Both the position numbers and the translations under genes were made by a program. Shown here in pieces: positions 29,710-39,564 of a stretch of DNA of 64,000 nt. This stretch comes from an uncultured Clostridia bacterium (lineage in GTDB: Bacteria > Bacillota > Clostridia > Oscillospirales > Ruminococcaceae), in the NCBI GenBank assembly GCA_947630825.1, contig CANRJA010000004.1:34675-98674 (forward strand). The letters run 5' to 3'. Each line of letters starts with the position of its first letter. Position 1 is the stretch's first letter. The notes below the pieces were generated by a model. It made no database searches, was not told the origin of the DNA, and saw nothing but the letters and a program-made list of their open reading frames with translations.

Positions 29710-30450
29710 ATGGCAACAGCAATAGTTACAGGAGCGTCCCAGGGAATAGGTGCCTGCATTATAAAAAGACTTGCAAAGGACGGCTATGACTGTATAGTAA
29801 ACTGCTATCCGAGCGACAACGACAAAGCAAATGCAGAGACTATAAAAGCAGAATGTGAGAACTTCGGCGTTAAGGCAATAGTTTACCCCTGTGACGTTTC
29901 AAAGTATGACGACTGCGAAAAGATGGTCAAGGAGATAAAAGCCGAGTTCGGCTCTATAGACGTTTTAGTAAATAACGCAGGTATCACAAAAGACGGACTT
30001 CTTGCACGAATGAGCGAAGAACAGTATGACGCTGTAATTGCAGTAAACCAAAAAAGCGTATTCAATATGATGAAGCACGTCGGCTCGGTTATGATGAGAC
30101 AAAGAAGCGGAAAGGTTGTAAACCTTGCTTCTGTTGCAGGTATTTACGGAAATCCCGGTCAGTTTAACTATTCAGCCTCAAAGGCGGCTATTATAGGTAT
30201 GACAAAAACCGCCGCTAAAGAGCTTGGTTCAAGAGGGGTAAACGTAAACGCCGTTGCGCCAGGATTTATAAAAACACCAATGACCGACGCTTTGACAGAC
30301 GAACAGCGAAACGCTATGCTTTCGGTGATCGCTATGAAAAGATACGGAACTGTTGATGAAATCGCAGGAGTTGTGTCTTTCTTAGTTTCAGAAGACGCAA
30401 GCTACATCACAGGACAGGTAATTGAAATAAGTGGCGGACTTTCAATGTAG
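29710..30450 (+). CDS. fabG: 3-oxoacyl-ACP reductase
   Basis: TGASQGIGACI, NNAGITKDGLLARM, YSASKAAIIGMTK. Confidence 0.95.
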   Translation: MATAIVTGASQGIGACIIKRLAKDGYDCIVNCYPSDNDKANAETIKAECENFGVKAIVYPCDVSKYDDCEKMVKEIKAEFGSIDVLVNNAGITKDGLLARMSEEQYDAVIAVNQKSVFNMMKHVGSVMMRQRSGKVVNLASVAGIYGNPGQFNYSASKAAIIGMTKTAAKELGSRGVNVNAVAPGFIKTPMTDALTDEQRNAMLSVIAMKRYGTVDEIAGVVSFLVSEDASYITGQVIEISGGLSM

Positions 30451-30495
30451 TGCGAACCACCATATGAAGTTTGCAGAGAAAGGATTTATAAATAA

Positions 30496-31731
30496 ATGAG
30501 ACGAGTAGTTATCACAGGAATGGGAACAAAAAATCCGCTTGGTTTAAGCGTTGAGGAGTTCTGGAACAACATAAAGGCAAACAAGCTGGGCTTTTCTTTT
30601 GTCGATCAGTTTGATGCGACTGATTTTCCTATCAAGGTTGTAGGAGCAGTAAAAAACTTTGACCCACTTGATTATTTTGAAAAAAAGGAAGCAAGAAAGC
30701 TTTGCAGATTCACTCAGTTTGCAGTTACTTCAACTAAAGACGCTCTTACCGATGCAAACACCGACTTTAAAGACTTAGACCCTTTCAGAGTAGGGGTTAT
30801 TATCGGTGCAGGTATAGGCGGTCTTGAGGAAACCGAAAAACAGCACCAGAGATTTTTAGAAAAGGGCTCTGACCGAATTTCCGTGTTCTATGTTCCTATG
30901 ATGATTGGAAATATGGCGGCAGGGGAAGTCGCAATGCGAACAGGCTTTAAGGGCGATAATTTCTGTACAACGACCGCCTGTGCATCATCAACACACGCTA
31001 TCGGAGAGGCATTCAGAAAGGTAAAAGACGGCTATCTTGATGCTTGTATATGCGGCGGTACAGAGGCTTGCATTACGCAGTTCTCACTTGCCGGCTTTAA
31101 CAATATGAAAGCGCTTTCAAAGGCGACCGAGCTTGACAAGGCTTCAACACCTTTCGACGCCGAAAGACAGGGTTTTGTTTTAGGAGAAGGCTGCGGAATT
31201 TTAGTTCTTGAAGAGCTTGAACACGCAAAGGCAAGAGGCGCTAAAATCTATGCTGAAATCGCAGGTTACGGAGCAACGGGAGACGCTTATCATATGACAA
31301 GCCCCGACCCTGAGGGCGAGGGCGCTGCAAGGGCTATGGTAAACAGCTTTAATGAGGCAGGCTTGACGGCTTCCGACATTGACTATATCAACGCTCACGG
31401 AACATCAACAGGTCTTAATGATAAATACGAAACAAAAGCTATCAAAAAAGCGCTCGGCGAAAACGCTGATAAAGTAGTAATTAACTCGACAAAGTCAATG
31501 ATAGGCCACCTGTTGGGTGCTGCTGGAGCTGTTGAAGCAATTATCACAGCGTTGTCTGTTCGTGATAATTTTGTTCACAAAACAATGGGATATAACACCC
31601 CTGACCCTGAGTGTGATTTGAATTACGCCGTTGATGGAAATAAAGAGATGACCGTTGACGCCGCTCTTTCAAACTCGCTCGGCTTCGGCGGACATAATGC
31701 AACAATTTGTATAAAGAAGTATAAAGAGTAA
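30496..31731 (+). CDS. fabF: beta-ketoacyl-ACP synthase II
   Basis: VITGMGTKNPLG, TTACASSTHAIGEA, NAHGTSTGLNDKYE, GHLLGAAGAVEAI. Confidence 0.95.
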   Translation: MRRVVITGMGTKNPLGLSVEEFWNNIKANKLGFSFVDQFDATDFPIKVVGAVKNFDPLDYFEKKEARKLCRFTQFAVTSTKDALTDANTDFKDLDPFRVGVIIGAGIGGLEETEKQHQRFLEKGSDRISVFYVPMMIGNMAAGEVAMRTGFKGDNFCTTTACASSTHAIGEAFRKVKDGYLDACICGGTEACITQFSLAGFNNMKALSKATELDKASTPFDAERQGFVLGEGCGILVLEELEHAKARGAKIYAEIAGYGATGDAYHMTSPDPEGEGAARAMVNSFNEAGLTASDIDYINAHGTSTGLNDKYETKAIKKALGENADKVVINSTKSMIGHLLGAAGAVEAIITALSVRDNFVHKTMGYNTPDPECDLNYAVDGNKEMTVDAALSNSLGFGGHNATICIKKYKE

Positions 31732-31787
31732 TCATATAAAAGTATAGCCAACAGGCTTAAATCCTATATAAGAATGGAGGATATATA

Positions 31788-32237
31788 ATGAGTAAGCAAA
31801 TAGGCGACGGCTTTGAAATTAACGACTTAAACGCCATTGCAAAGATAATCAAAGATAACGATTTAGGTAAAATAAAAATAAAAAACGGAGACTGCGAGAT
31901 TTGTGTTGAAGCAAAAACTTGTCCTGCTTCGCCAATCGTAAACACCGCCCCGTCGGTTATTGTATCTGATGACGCAACCAATGAAACAAAAACCGCTGAA
32001 AGCGGAAATGTATGCACATCACCTATCGTTGGAACATTTTATGCGGCTTCTGCTCCCGACAAAGAGCCATTTGTATCAGTCGGCAGTCAGGTCCACAAAG
32101 GCGACGTTATTTACATTATCGAATCAATGAAGGTTATGAGCGAGGTAACAAGCGAATTCGACGGCAAGGTCAAAGAGATCTGCGTAAACAACGGCGAGGC
32201 TGTTGAATACGGTCAACCGATAATGATAATTGAATAG
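31788..32237 (+). CDS. accB: biotin carboxyl carrier protein of acetyl-CoA carboxylase
   Basis: Biotinylation motif ESMKVMSEV. Confidence 0.93.
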   Translation: MSKQIGDGFEINDLNAIAKIIKDNDLGKIKIKNGDCEICVEAKTCPASPIVNTAPSVIVSDDATNETKTAESGNVCTSPIVGTFYAASAPDKEPFVSVGSQVHKGDVIYIIESMKVMSEVTSEFDGKVKEICVNNGEAVEYGQPIMIIE

Positions 32238-32265
32238 CTTTACATTTTAGCTGAAAGGAAATAAT

Positions 32266-32697
32266 ATGGCAGTAGTATTAAACAAAGAGCAGATAAAAGA
32301 AATAATCCCTCACAGAGACCCGTTTTTACTTATTGATGAAGTAAACGAGCTTGAGGTGGGAAAAAGAGTTAAAGCCACAAAACACATTAAAAAGGACGAC
32401 TTCTGGTTTAAGGGACATTTCCCCGAATACCCTGTTACACCCGGCGTTTTGATGGTCGAAATGCTCGCTCAGGCAGGGGCTGTTGCACTGTTGTCTCTCC
32501 CTGAAAATAAGGGAAAAATCGGTCTGTTCGGAGGTATAAACAACTGCAAGTTCCGTCAGCAGGTCGTTCCGGGAGACACTCTGGATCTTGAGGTTGAAAT
32601 TATCAAGGTAAGAGGTCCTTTGGGTGTTGGAAAAGGTCTTGCAACAGTAAACGGCAAGAAGGCTGTTTCCTGTGAAATTACCTTTGCTATAAAATAA
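32266..32697 (+). CDS. fabZ: 3-hydroxyacyl-ACP dehydratase
   Basis: IIPHRDPFLLIDEV, KGHFPEYPVTPGVLMVEMLAQ. Confidence 0.95.
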   Translation: MAVVLNKEQIKEIIPHRDPFLLIDEVNELEVGKRVKATKHIKKDDFWFKGHFPEYPVTPGVLMVEMLAQAGAVALLSLPENKGKIGLFGGINNCKFRQQVVPGDTLDLEVEIIKVRGPLGVGKGLATVNGKKAVSCEITFAIK

Positions 32698-32716
32698 TGT
32701 TTATTGGAGACTTTAT

Positions 32717-34066
32717 ATGCTAAAGAAAGTTTTAATTGCAAATAGAGGGGAAATTGCCGTTAGGATAATTCGAGCCTGCAGAGAGCTTGGAATAGCGACT
32801 GTTGCGGTTTATTCAACAGGCGATTCTAATGCGCTCCACGCAAAGATTGCAGATGAAGCGGTATGTATAGGACCTGCGTCAAGCGCAGAAAGCTATCTGA
32901 ATATGCGCGCTATAATATCCGCCTGCGAAATTACAGGCGCTGACGCAATTCACCCAGGCTTTGGCTTTTTATCAGAAAACGCAAACTTTGCAAGGACTTG
33001 TGAAAAATGCGGAATAACCTTTATAGGTCCTAAACCCGAATCCATAGAAATGCTGGGCGATAAGGCTAAGGCAAAGGAAACTATGAAAAACGCAGGCGTT
33101 CCTGTAATACTCGGCTCAAACGGAGCAGTTAAGGATATGGAATCAGCTATGAGCCTTGCAAAGGAAATAGGATATCCTATTATGGTCAAGGCTTCTGCCG
33201 GCGGCGGCGGAAGGGGAATACGCATAGTTAGAGACGAAGCTGAGCTTGAAGCTCAGATAACCGCCGCAAAAACCGAGGCAATGGCTTGCTTTGGCAGCGA
33301 CGAGATTTATATAGAAAAGTTTATAGAAAATCCAAAGCATATCGAGATTCAAATTCTCGCTGATAATTACGGCAACGTAATTCACCTAGGCGAGAGAGAC
33401 TGCTCTATGCAAAGGCGCAACCAAAAGGTGTTAGAAGAGACACCGTCTCCTGTTATGACAGAAGACCTTCGTGGAAGAATGGGAGCATCGGCTGTTGCGG
33501 CGGCTAAGGTATGCGGTTACAGAAACGCAGGAACTATTGAATTTTTAGTCGATAAAGACTTAAACTATTACTTTATGGAGATGAATACCCGTATTCAGGT
33601 CGAACACCCTATTACTGAGGCTGTTACGGGTATTGACTTAGTCAAGCAGCAGCTTCTAATTGCTTCGGGAAAAGAGCTTGACATAAAGCAAGAGGATATA
33701 CGCTTGACAGGTCATGCAATAGAGTGTAGAATTAATGCAGAAAATCCTGAGCAGAATTTCCGACCGTCACCCGGGATAATAAACTCATTACATATTCCGG
33801 GCGGACTCGGAATAAGAGTAGACAGCGCAGTTTATCAGGGATATGAAATTCCGCCGTACTATGATTCTATGATAGCTAAACTGATTTGCTTCGGACCGGA
33901 CAGAGAAAGCGCTATTGCTAAAATGAAGTGGGCGCTTTCCGAGTTCATCGTAGACGGCGTGTCTACTAATATCGACTTTCAGCTTAGACTTATCCGCAGA
34001 CAAGAGTTTTTAGACGGCAATTATGATAACGGCTTTTTAGGAAGAGTTGATATTTTAAAGGATTAA
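32717..34066 (+). CDS. accC: acetyl-CoA carboxylase biotin carboxylase
   Basis: KVLIANRGEIAVRIIRACRELGI, ASAGGGGRGIRIV, MEMNTRIQVEHPITE. Confidence 0.96.
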   Translation: MLKKVLIANRGEIAVRIIRACRELGIATVAVYSTGDSNALHAKIADEAVCIGPASSAESYLNMRAIISACEITGADAIHPGFGFLSENANFARTCEKCGITFIGPKPESIEMLGDKAKAKETMKNAGVPVILGSNGAVKDMESAMSLAKEIGYPIMVKASAGGGGRGIRIVRDEAELEAQITAAKTEAMACFGSDEIYIEKFIENPKHIEIQILADNYGNVIHLGERDCSMQRRNQKVLEETPSPVMTEDLRGRMGASAVAAAKVCGYRNAGTIEFLVDKDLNYYFMEMNTRIQVEHPITEAVTGIDLVKQQLLIASGKELDIKQEDIRLTGHAIECRINAENPEQNFRPSPGIINSLHIPGGLGIRVDSAVYQGYEIPPYYDSMIAKLICFGPDRESAIAKMKWALSEFIVDGVSTNIDFQLRLIRRQEFLDGNYDNGFLGRVDILKD

Positions 34067-34119
34067 TACAGCATAGCTTAGGATATGTTTAAATTCACCT
34101 GAGGAAGGGAGATTCTTTT

Positions 34120-35007
34120 ATGCTTGAAGATTTGTTTTCAGTTGTAAAGACGAGGTTTAACGGAACTGAACCAAATACCTCAAATGTAAAAAAAGACGTT
34201 AAAACAGATATTCCAAAAGACTTGCTTTTTAAGTGTCCAAGGTGCTCAAATGTTACCTTTATGGACGATTTTACAGGTAATGCAAAGGTTTGTCCAAAAT
34301 GCAATTACCATTCTAGGATTTCCGCTAAAGAGCGCATTGATATGACTTTTGACAAGGGCAGTTTAATCGAATTTGACAAGAATATGACCTCCAAAAACCC
34401 TATTGATTTTCAGGACTACGAGGAAAAACAGGAAAGTATTCGTGAAAAAACAGGTCTAAAAGACGCAATTATCACAGGCGAAGCGACCATAAGGGGCGAC
34501 CGAGTTGTAATTGCGGTAATGGATTCAAGATATATGATGGCTTCTATGGGAAGCGTTGTCGGAGAAAAGCTGACCAGAGCTTTTGAATTCGCTACAGAAA
34601 ACAAACTTCCAATAATAGTGTTTACAGCCTCAGGCGGAGCAAGAATGCAGGAGGGTACGGTTTCTCTTATGCAGATGGCAAAAACAAGCGGTGCTGTAGC
34701 CCGCCACAACGAAGCCGGACTTTTATACATCACAGTTATGACCGACCCTACAACGGGCGGAGTAACTGCGTCTTTTGCCTCACTTGGCGACATTATAATC
34801 GCCGAGCCGAAAGTTCTTATAGGCTTTGCCGGCAGACGGGTCATTGAGGGTACAATAAAACAAAGACTTCCCGATGATTTTCAGTCTGCTGAATTTTTAA
34901 TGGAAAAAGGCTTTGTAGATATGATTGTTGAGAGAAAAAAAATAAGGCGAACTCTCTCTCATTTGCTAAAGCTTCACCAAAGCAAAGGGGGCGCTGCCAA
35001 TGAATAA
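34120..35007 (+). CDS. accD: acetyl-CoA carboxylase carboxyltransferase beta
   Basis: CPRC...CPKCNYH zinc ribbon; TASGGARMQEGTVSLMQMAKT. Confidence 0.95.
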   Translation: MLEDLFSVVKTRFNGTEPNTSNVKKDVKTDIPKDLLFKCPRCSNVTFMDDFTGNAKVCPKCNYHSRISAKERIDMTFDKGSLIEFDKNMTSKNPIDFQDYEEKQESIREKTGLKDAIITGEATIRGDRVVIAVMDSRYMMASMGSVVGEKLTRAFEFATENKLPIIVFTASGGARMQEGTVSLMQMAKTSGAVARHNEAGLLYITVMTDPTTGGVTASFASLGDIIIAEPKVLIGFAGRRVIEGTIKQRLPDDFQSAEFLMEKGFVDMIVERKKIRRTLSHLLKLHQSKGGAANE

Positions 35008-35815
35008 CCTGCCAGCAAGCGAACGCCTCGACATTGTAAGAAACAAATTCCGCCCCACTGTGCGTGACTATATCCCGATGCTTTTTGACGATTTCTTTGA
35101 AATGCACGGTGATAGATACTACGGCGACGACGGCGCAATAATCGGCGGAATCGCGTATTTTAACGGTACTCCCGTAACTGTTATTTCACAGGTCAAGGGA
35201 CGTAACCTTGAAGAGAATAAAGCTTCAAACTTTTCTATGCCCCATCCTGAGGGATACAGAAAAGCATTAAGGCTTGCTCATCAGGCAGAAAAGTTTTACA
35301 GACCGATTATCTGCCTTATTGATACTCCGGGTGCTTTCTGCGGAGTTGAGGCGGAAGAGCGAGGTCAGGGAGAAGCGATTGCCAAAAACCTGATGGAATT
35401 TATGACGTTGAAAACTCCTGTGTTTTCTATAGTTTTAGGCGAGGGAGGAAGTGGAGGAGCATTAGCTCTGGGCGTATGCGACGAGTTGGCTATGCTTTCT
35501 AACGCTTTGTACTCTGTTATTTCGCCCAGAGGTTTCGCCTCGATCCTCTGGAAGGACGCGACCCGTGAACGCGAGGCGTGCGATATAATGAAAATCACTG
35601 CCGAAGATTTACAGCGCTTGGGCATATGCGATTATATTATCGAAGAGCCTGAAGGCGGCGCTCATAATAATCCTGACTTAGTTGCCGAAAATATAAGTAG
35701 TTATTTGTGCGATGCTTTTAAAAGAAATTTGCTTAAACCTATTGACGAATTGCTTAATGATAGGTATACTAAGTTTAGGAAAATCGGAGAATTTGAGGAA
35801 AACCTTGATAGTTAA
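35000..35815 (+). CDS. accA: acetyl-CoA carboxylase carboxyltransferase alpha
   Basis: DTPGAFCGVEAEERGQGEAIAKNL, GEGGSGGALALGV; overlaps accD by 8 nt. Confidence 0.95.
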   Translation: MNNLPASERLDIVRNKFRPTVRDYIPMLFDDFFEMHGDRYYGDDGAIIGGIAYFNGTPVTVISQVKGRNLEENKASNFSMPHPEGYRKALRLAHQAEKFYRPIICLIDTPGAFCGVEAEERGQGEAIAKNLMEFMTLKTPVFSIVLGEGGSGGALALGVCDELAMLSNALYSVISPRGFASILWKDATREREACDIMKITAEDLQRLGICDYIIEEPEGGAHNNPDLVAENISSYLCDAFKRNLLKPIDELLNDRYTKFRKIGEFEENLDS

Positions 35816-35899
35816 TAACGGTTATGGCGGGATAAGCTGAATATTACAGCCTAAATCCCGAAATAATAGACATATCTTTAAAAAGGAGGTTGTTTTTAA

Positions 35900-36130
35900 A
35901 TGGTATTTGATAAGGTAAAGGATATTATCGTAGATCAGCTTGATGTTGACGAAGATGAGATTACATTGGAGGCTTCTATTACAGAGGATTTAGGTGCAGA
36001 TTCTCTTGACGTTGTTGACCTGATTATGTCGCTTGAAGAAGAATTTGATATTAAAATTCCCGATGAAGAAGTTGAGAATGTAAAGACTGTCGGCGATATT
36101 GTTAAATTTATTGAAGAAATAGATAACTAA
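35900..36130 (+). CDS. acpP: acyl carrier protein
   Basis: [28 protein letters not shown]. Confidence 0.95.
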   Translation: MVFDKVKDIIVDQLDVDEDEITLEASITEDLGADSLDVVDLIMSLEEEFDIKIPDEEVENVKTVGDIVKFIEEIDN

Positions 36131-36168
36131 AGTGAAAATTTTTACAGCACTAAGATCATTGATATGAG

Positions 36169-36196
36169 AAAAACCCCGAAATATATCGGGGTTTTT
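36169..36196 (+). terminator. terminator of the fab/acc operon
   Basis: AAAAACCCCGA-aatata-TCGGGGTTTTT. Confidence 0.88.
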
Positions 36197-36703
36197 CTTT
36201 AAATGTTAAAACCAAAATGAAACTTCTTTTAAACAGTTTCATTTTTATATATTTTATCGGCGGATTTACGATATCTAAAATTCCACAAAACTAAAACATT
36301 CTTCCTAAATTATCCCATAACTATGGTTATCTCATTAACACTCAATTGAATTAATTTTAACCAAAACGCACAGCCATTTAATATGACTGATACACAATAC
36401 CCATAAATCCGCCAAATAAAACACTTCAATATGCACCTAAAATCAGATGTCATATTAAAAGCTATAAAGTTGTGCAAATTAAATACTTATTTTCTTATGT
36501 GGTATTTATATACATTATATAGCATAATTAGCGTTTATGTCAAGTATAAACAACAGTTAATCGTAATTTTCGTTTAATTGTTACAAGCAAAAACAATTAT
36601 TTTTATATATTTTGTCAAACATTAACAACTTATGTCGATACTCAATGTTCCTAAATTTAATAAAAACCTTTAAAACTTTACCCTTACTATTATTTTATTG
36701 CAA

Positions 36704-36760
36704 AGAATAACGCTTGAACCTATTCGGCCCAAGCGTTATTCGCCCTTTCGGGCATTTATA
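36704..36760. other. tandem hairpins in a non-coding region
   Basis: AATAACGCTTG-loop-CAAGCGTTATT followed at once by GCCC-tttc-GGGC. Confidence 0.7.
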
Positions 36761-37025
36761 GGAATATTTAGGAAGAAAGCGTATTAAAAAACATAGCTTT
36801 CATTAGTAGAATGCGTATTCACAGTTTTTTATCTTATTTTCCTTGAATTTCTATAATATTCTAAATAAAGGATATTTTTTATTATTATAACTCATAAAAA
36901 TGTGTTTGTCAATACATCTTTCCAATATATTTGTTAAAAAATTGTGTAAAAAACACGTTTCCTGCACACACTTTATGAATTTTTAAAAATTTTACTTTCT
37001 TCCTATCTTATAATTGACTATTAAA

Positions 37026-37070
37026 AAAATAAACTCGCGAACAGTATTGTGTTCTCGAGTTTATTTTATT
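37026..37070. terminator. orphan bidirectional terminator-like hairpin
   Basis: AAATAAACTCGcGAACA-gtattg-TGTTCtCGAGTTTATTTTAT, not directly after any recognised gene. Confidence 0.65.
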
Positions 37071-37169
37071 ATATTTATAAAAATTTTAATAAAAATAAAG
37101 ACAAATGAATATTTTTATGCTATAATGTATTTAATATATCTAAAAACTCTTTAAGAAAGGATAATACTC

Positions 37170-37574
37170 ATGATAAAGGAAAAATCCTGTGGGGCAATCG
37201 TTTATCGAAAGTATCATGGGAATACCGAAATTTTGCTTATAAAGCACATTAACAGCGGTCATTGGTCATTTCCAAAGGGTCATGTTGAACGCGGTGAAAC
37301 AGAAGTTCAAACCGCACATCGTGAAATTCTTGAAGAAACTAACATTGATACTATAATTGATCCGACCTTCAGGGAAACAGTTTCCTATTCTCCAAAAAAA
37401 GATACTCACAAAATAGTAGTGTATTTTATAGCAAAGGCAAAAAACACAAACTATATTCCTCAGAAGGAAGAAATCGCTGATGTAAGATGGATAGAAATCG
37501 ACCGTGCGTGTTCAGTTCTCACTTATGATAATGATAAAGGAATTGTCAATAAAGCAAAAAGCTTTTTAGGCTAA
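37170..37574 (+). CDS. NUDIX hydrolase
   Basis: GHVERGETEVQTAHREILEETNI Nudix box. Confidence 0.92.
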   Translation: MIKEKSCGAIVYRKYHGNTEILLIKHINSGHWSFPKGHVERGETEVQTAHREILEETNIDTIIDPTFRETVSYSPKKDTHKIVVYFIAKAKNTNYIPQKEEIADVRWIEIDRACSVLTYDNDKGIVNKAKSFLG

Positions 37575-37576
37575 AT

Positions 37577-37609
37577 AAAACAACTCAGGCTATACGCTTG
37601 GGTTGTTTT
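37577..37609. terminator. terminator between convergent NUDIX gene and spoVG
   Basis: AAAACAACtcAGGC-loop-GCttGGGTTGTTTT. Confidence 0.6.
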
Positions 37610-37883
37610 CTTTCTCGGCATTTTGCAGCTCAAGCTCCTTTTGATAAGACGAAAGTATCTGAGATTCAAACTCAGCTCTTACCTCGCTGTTTATCGGGTG
37701 AACAACATCTCTGAACGTACCCTTTTCATCACGTCTGCTGGGCATCGCAACAAAAAGTCTGTTTTCGCCTTGAATTATCTTTATGTCATGTACGGCAAAA
37801 ACATCATCAAGAGTAATGCTTACAACTCCTCTTAGCTTGCCCGAATCTAATAGCTTTCTTATTTTAATGTCTGTTATTTTCAT
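37590..37883 (-). CDS. spoVG: SpoVG family septation/RNA-binding regulator
   Basis: MKITDIKIRKLLDSGKLRGVVSITLDDVFAVHDIKII...AMPSRRDEKGTFRDVVHPIN; start corrected from 37907. Confidence 0.94.
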   Translation of the reverse strand: MKITDIKIRKLLDSGKLRGVVSITLDDVFAVHDIKIIQGENRLFVAMPSRRDEKGTFRDVVHPINSEVRAEFESQILSSYQKELELQNAEKENNPSV

Positions 37884-38085
37884 ATGTCCTTTACCTTTCC
37901 TGTGCAAATTTAAACGAATTTTATTGATTTGAGTTTACTAATGTCTAAGCTCTTTGTTTGCACACCTTTATTTAAAAATATTTTTGACCAAAGCTATATT
38001 TTTATTCAAAAAGACTTTATTTTTATTAAAAAATGTTATATAATATACTAAAGAATATATGTTCATCACGAAAGGACGCTTCTTA

Positions 38086-39522
38086 ATGCTTAAACAAAAC
38101 GCAAAAATAGATTCAAACATTTTAAAAGGAAAGAAGCATATTCACTTTATAGGAATTGGGGGAAGCGGTATGTATCCGCTTGCTCAGATACTTCACACAA
38201 AAGGGTATTACCTTACCGGCTCTGATAATAACGAAACCGAAACTCTCGACGCAGTAAGAAAAATGGGCATACCTGTTTTTATGGGACAAAGAGCCGAAAA
38301 TATAAAAGGCGCTGATTTGATTGTCCATACAGCGGCTATAATGGACGATAACCCCGAGCTTATCGCCTCGCATCAAAGCGGTGTTCCCGTTTTGGAAAGA
38401 AGCGAGCTTTTGGGCATTGTTACAGAGTGGTATAATAAAGCAATCTGTATTTCAGGCACTCACGGGAAGACAACAACAAGCTCAATGCTGACGCAGATTT
38501 TCATTGAAGAAGGAATAGACCTCTCCTGCGTTATCGGAGGAAAACTTCCGTCTATCGGCGGAAGCGGACGAGCAGGCAGCAGTGATATAATGGTTTGCGA
38601 GGCTTGCGAGTTTGTAGATACATTTTTAAAGCTGTCGCCTGATGTTGCAGTCATTTTAAATGTCGATGCCGACCACTTGGACTACTTCGGAACGCTTGAC
38701 AATATTAAAAAGTCGTTCCACAAATTTGCCTCAAAGGCTACAAAGGCTCTTATTATAAACGGCGACGACCAAAACACTCTTGACACCATTAAGGGAATAG
38801 ACAAAGAAGTAATAACCTTCGGCTTTGAAAAAAAGAACGATTACTCTGCTGAAATTACCCAAACAAAAGGTCTTGAAACTGCATTTGACCTTTATTACAA
38901 GGGTACAAAAAAATGTACGCTTACAATACACGTTCCGGGCATTCACAATGTATTGAATGCGCTTGCCGCTATTGCCGCCGCCAGATATTCAGGCGTTTCA
39001 TATGACGGTATAGCGATGGGACTTCAAACCTTTCGTGGTGCAATAAGACGTTTCCAGAAAATCGACGAGGTAAACGGTATAACTGTTGTAGACGATTATG
39101 CCCATCACCCTGCCGAGATTGAGGCTACACTTAAAGCCGCCAAGACTCTCGACTTCAAAAACGTATGGGCAGTATTCCAGCCGTTCACATATTCGAGAAC
39201 CTCAATGCTAATGGACGACTTTGTAAAAGCCCTTGAAATCGCCGATCATACAGTTCTCACAGATATTATGGGAAGCCGTGAGAAGAACACACAAGGTGTT
39301 TACTCAAAGGATTTGGGCGAAAGGATTCCGGGATGTATTTGGTTCGATTCTCCTAAAGAGGTTCAGGACGCTCAAACAGCCGAACAAAAGGAAAAAAATT
39401 TCGACCAGGTAGTAGATCATATCTGCAAAAACGCAAAAGAAGGCGATTTGGTTATCACTCTGGGCTGCGGTGACGTTTACAAAGCCGCAAAAAAGCTAGT
39501 GCAAAAATTAAAAGACAGATAA
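38086..39522 (+). CDS. murC: UDP-N-acetylmuramate--L-alanine ligase
   Basis: HFIGIGGSGMYPLAQIL, SGTHGKTTTSSML, VDDYAHHPAEI; start at internal ATG with AAAGGA upstream. Confidence 0.94.
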   Translation: MLKQNAKIDSNILKGKKHIHFIGIGGSGMYPLAQILHTKGYYLTGSDNNETETLDAVRKMGIPVFMGQRAENIKGADLIVHTAAIMDDNPELIASHQSGVPVLERSELLGIVTEWYNKAICISGTHGKTTTSSMLTQIFIEEGIDLSCVIGGKLPSIGGSGRAGSSDIMVCEACEFVDTFLKLSPDVAVILNVDADHLDYFGTLDNIKKSFHKFASKATKALIINGDDQNTLDTIKGIDKEVITFGFEKKNDYSAEITQTKGLETAFDLYYKGTKKCTLTIHVPGIHNVLNALAAIAAARYSGVSYDGIAMGLQTFRGAIRRFQKIDEVNGITVVDDYAHHPAEIEATLKAAKTLDFKNVWAVFQPFTYSRTSMLMDDFVKALEIADHTVLTDIMGSREKNTQGVYSKDLGERIPGCIWFDSPKEVQDAQTAEQKEKNFDQVVDHICKNAKEGDLVITLGCGDVYKAAKKLVQKLKDR

Positions 39523-39564
39523 CAAAGTTATTGTATTTTAAAATCCTGCGGAAACGAAAGGAAG

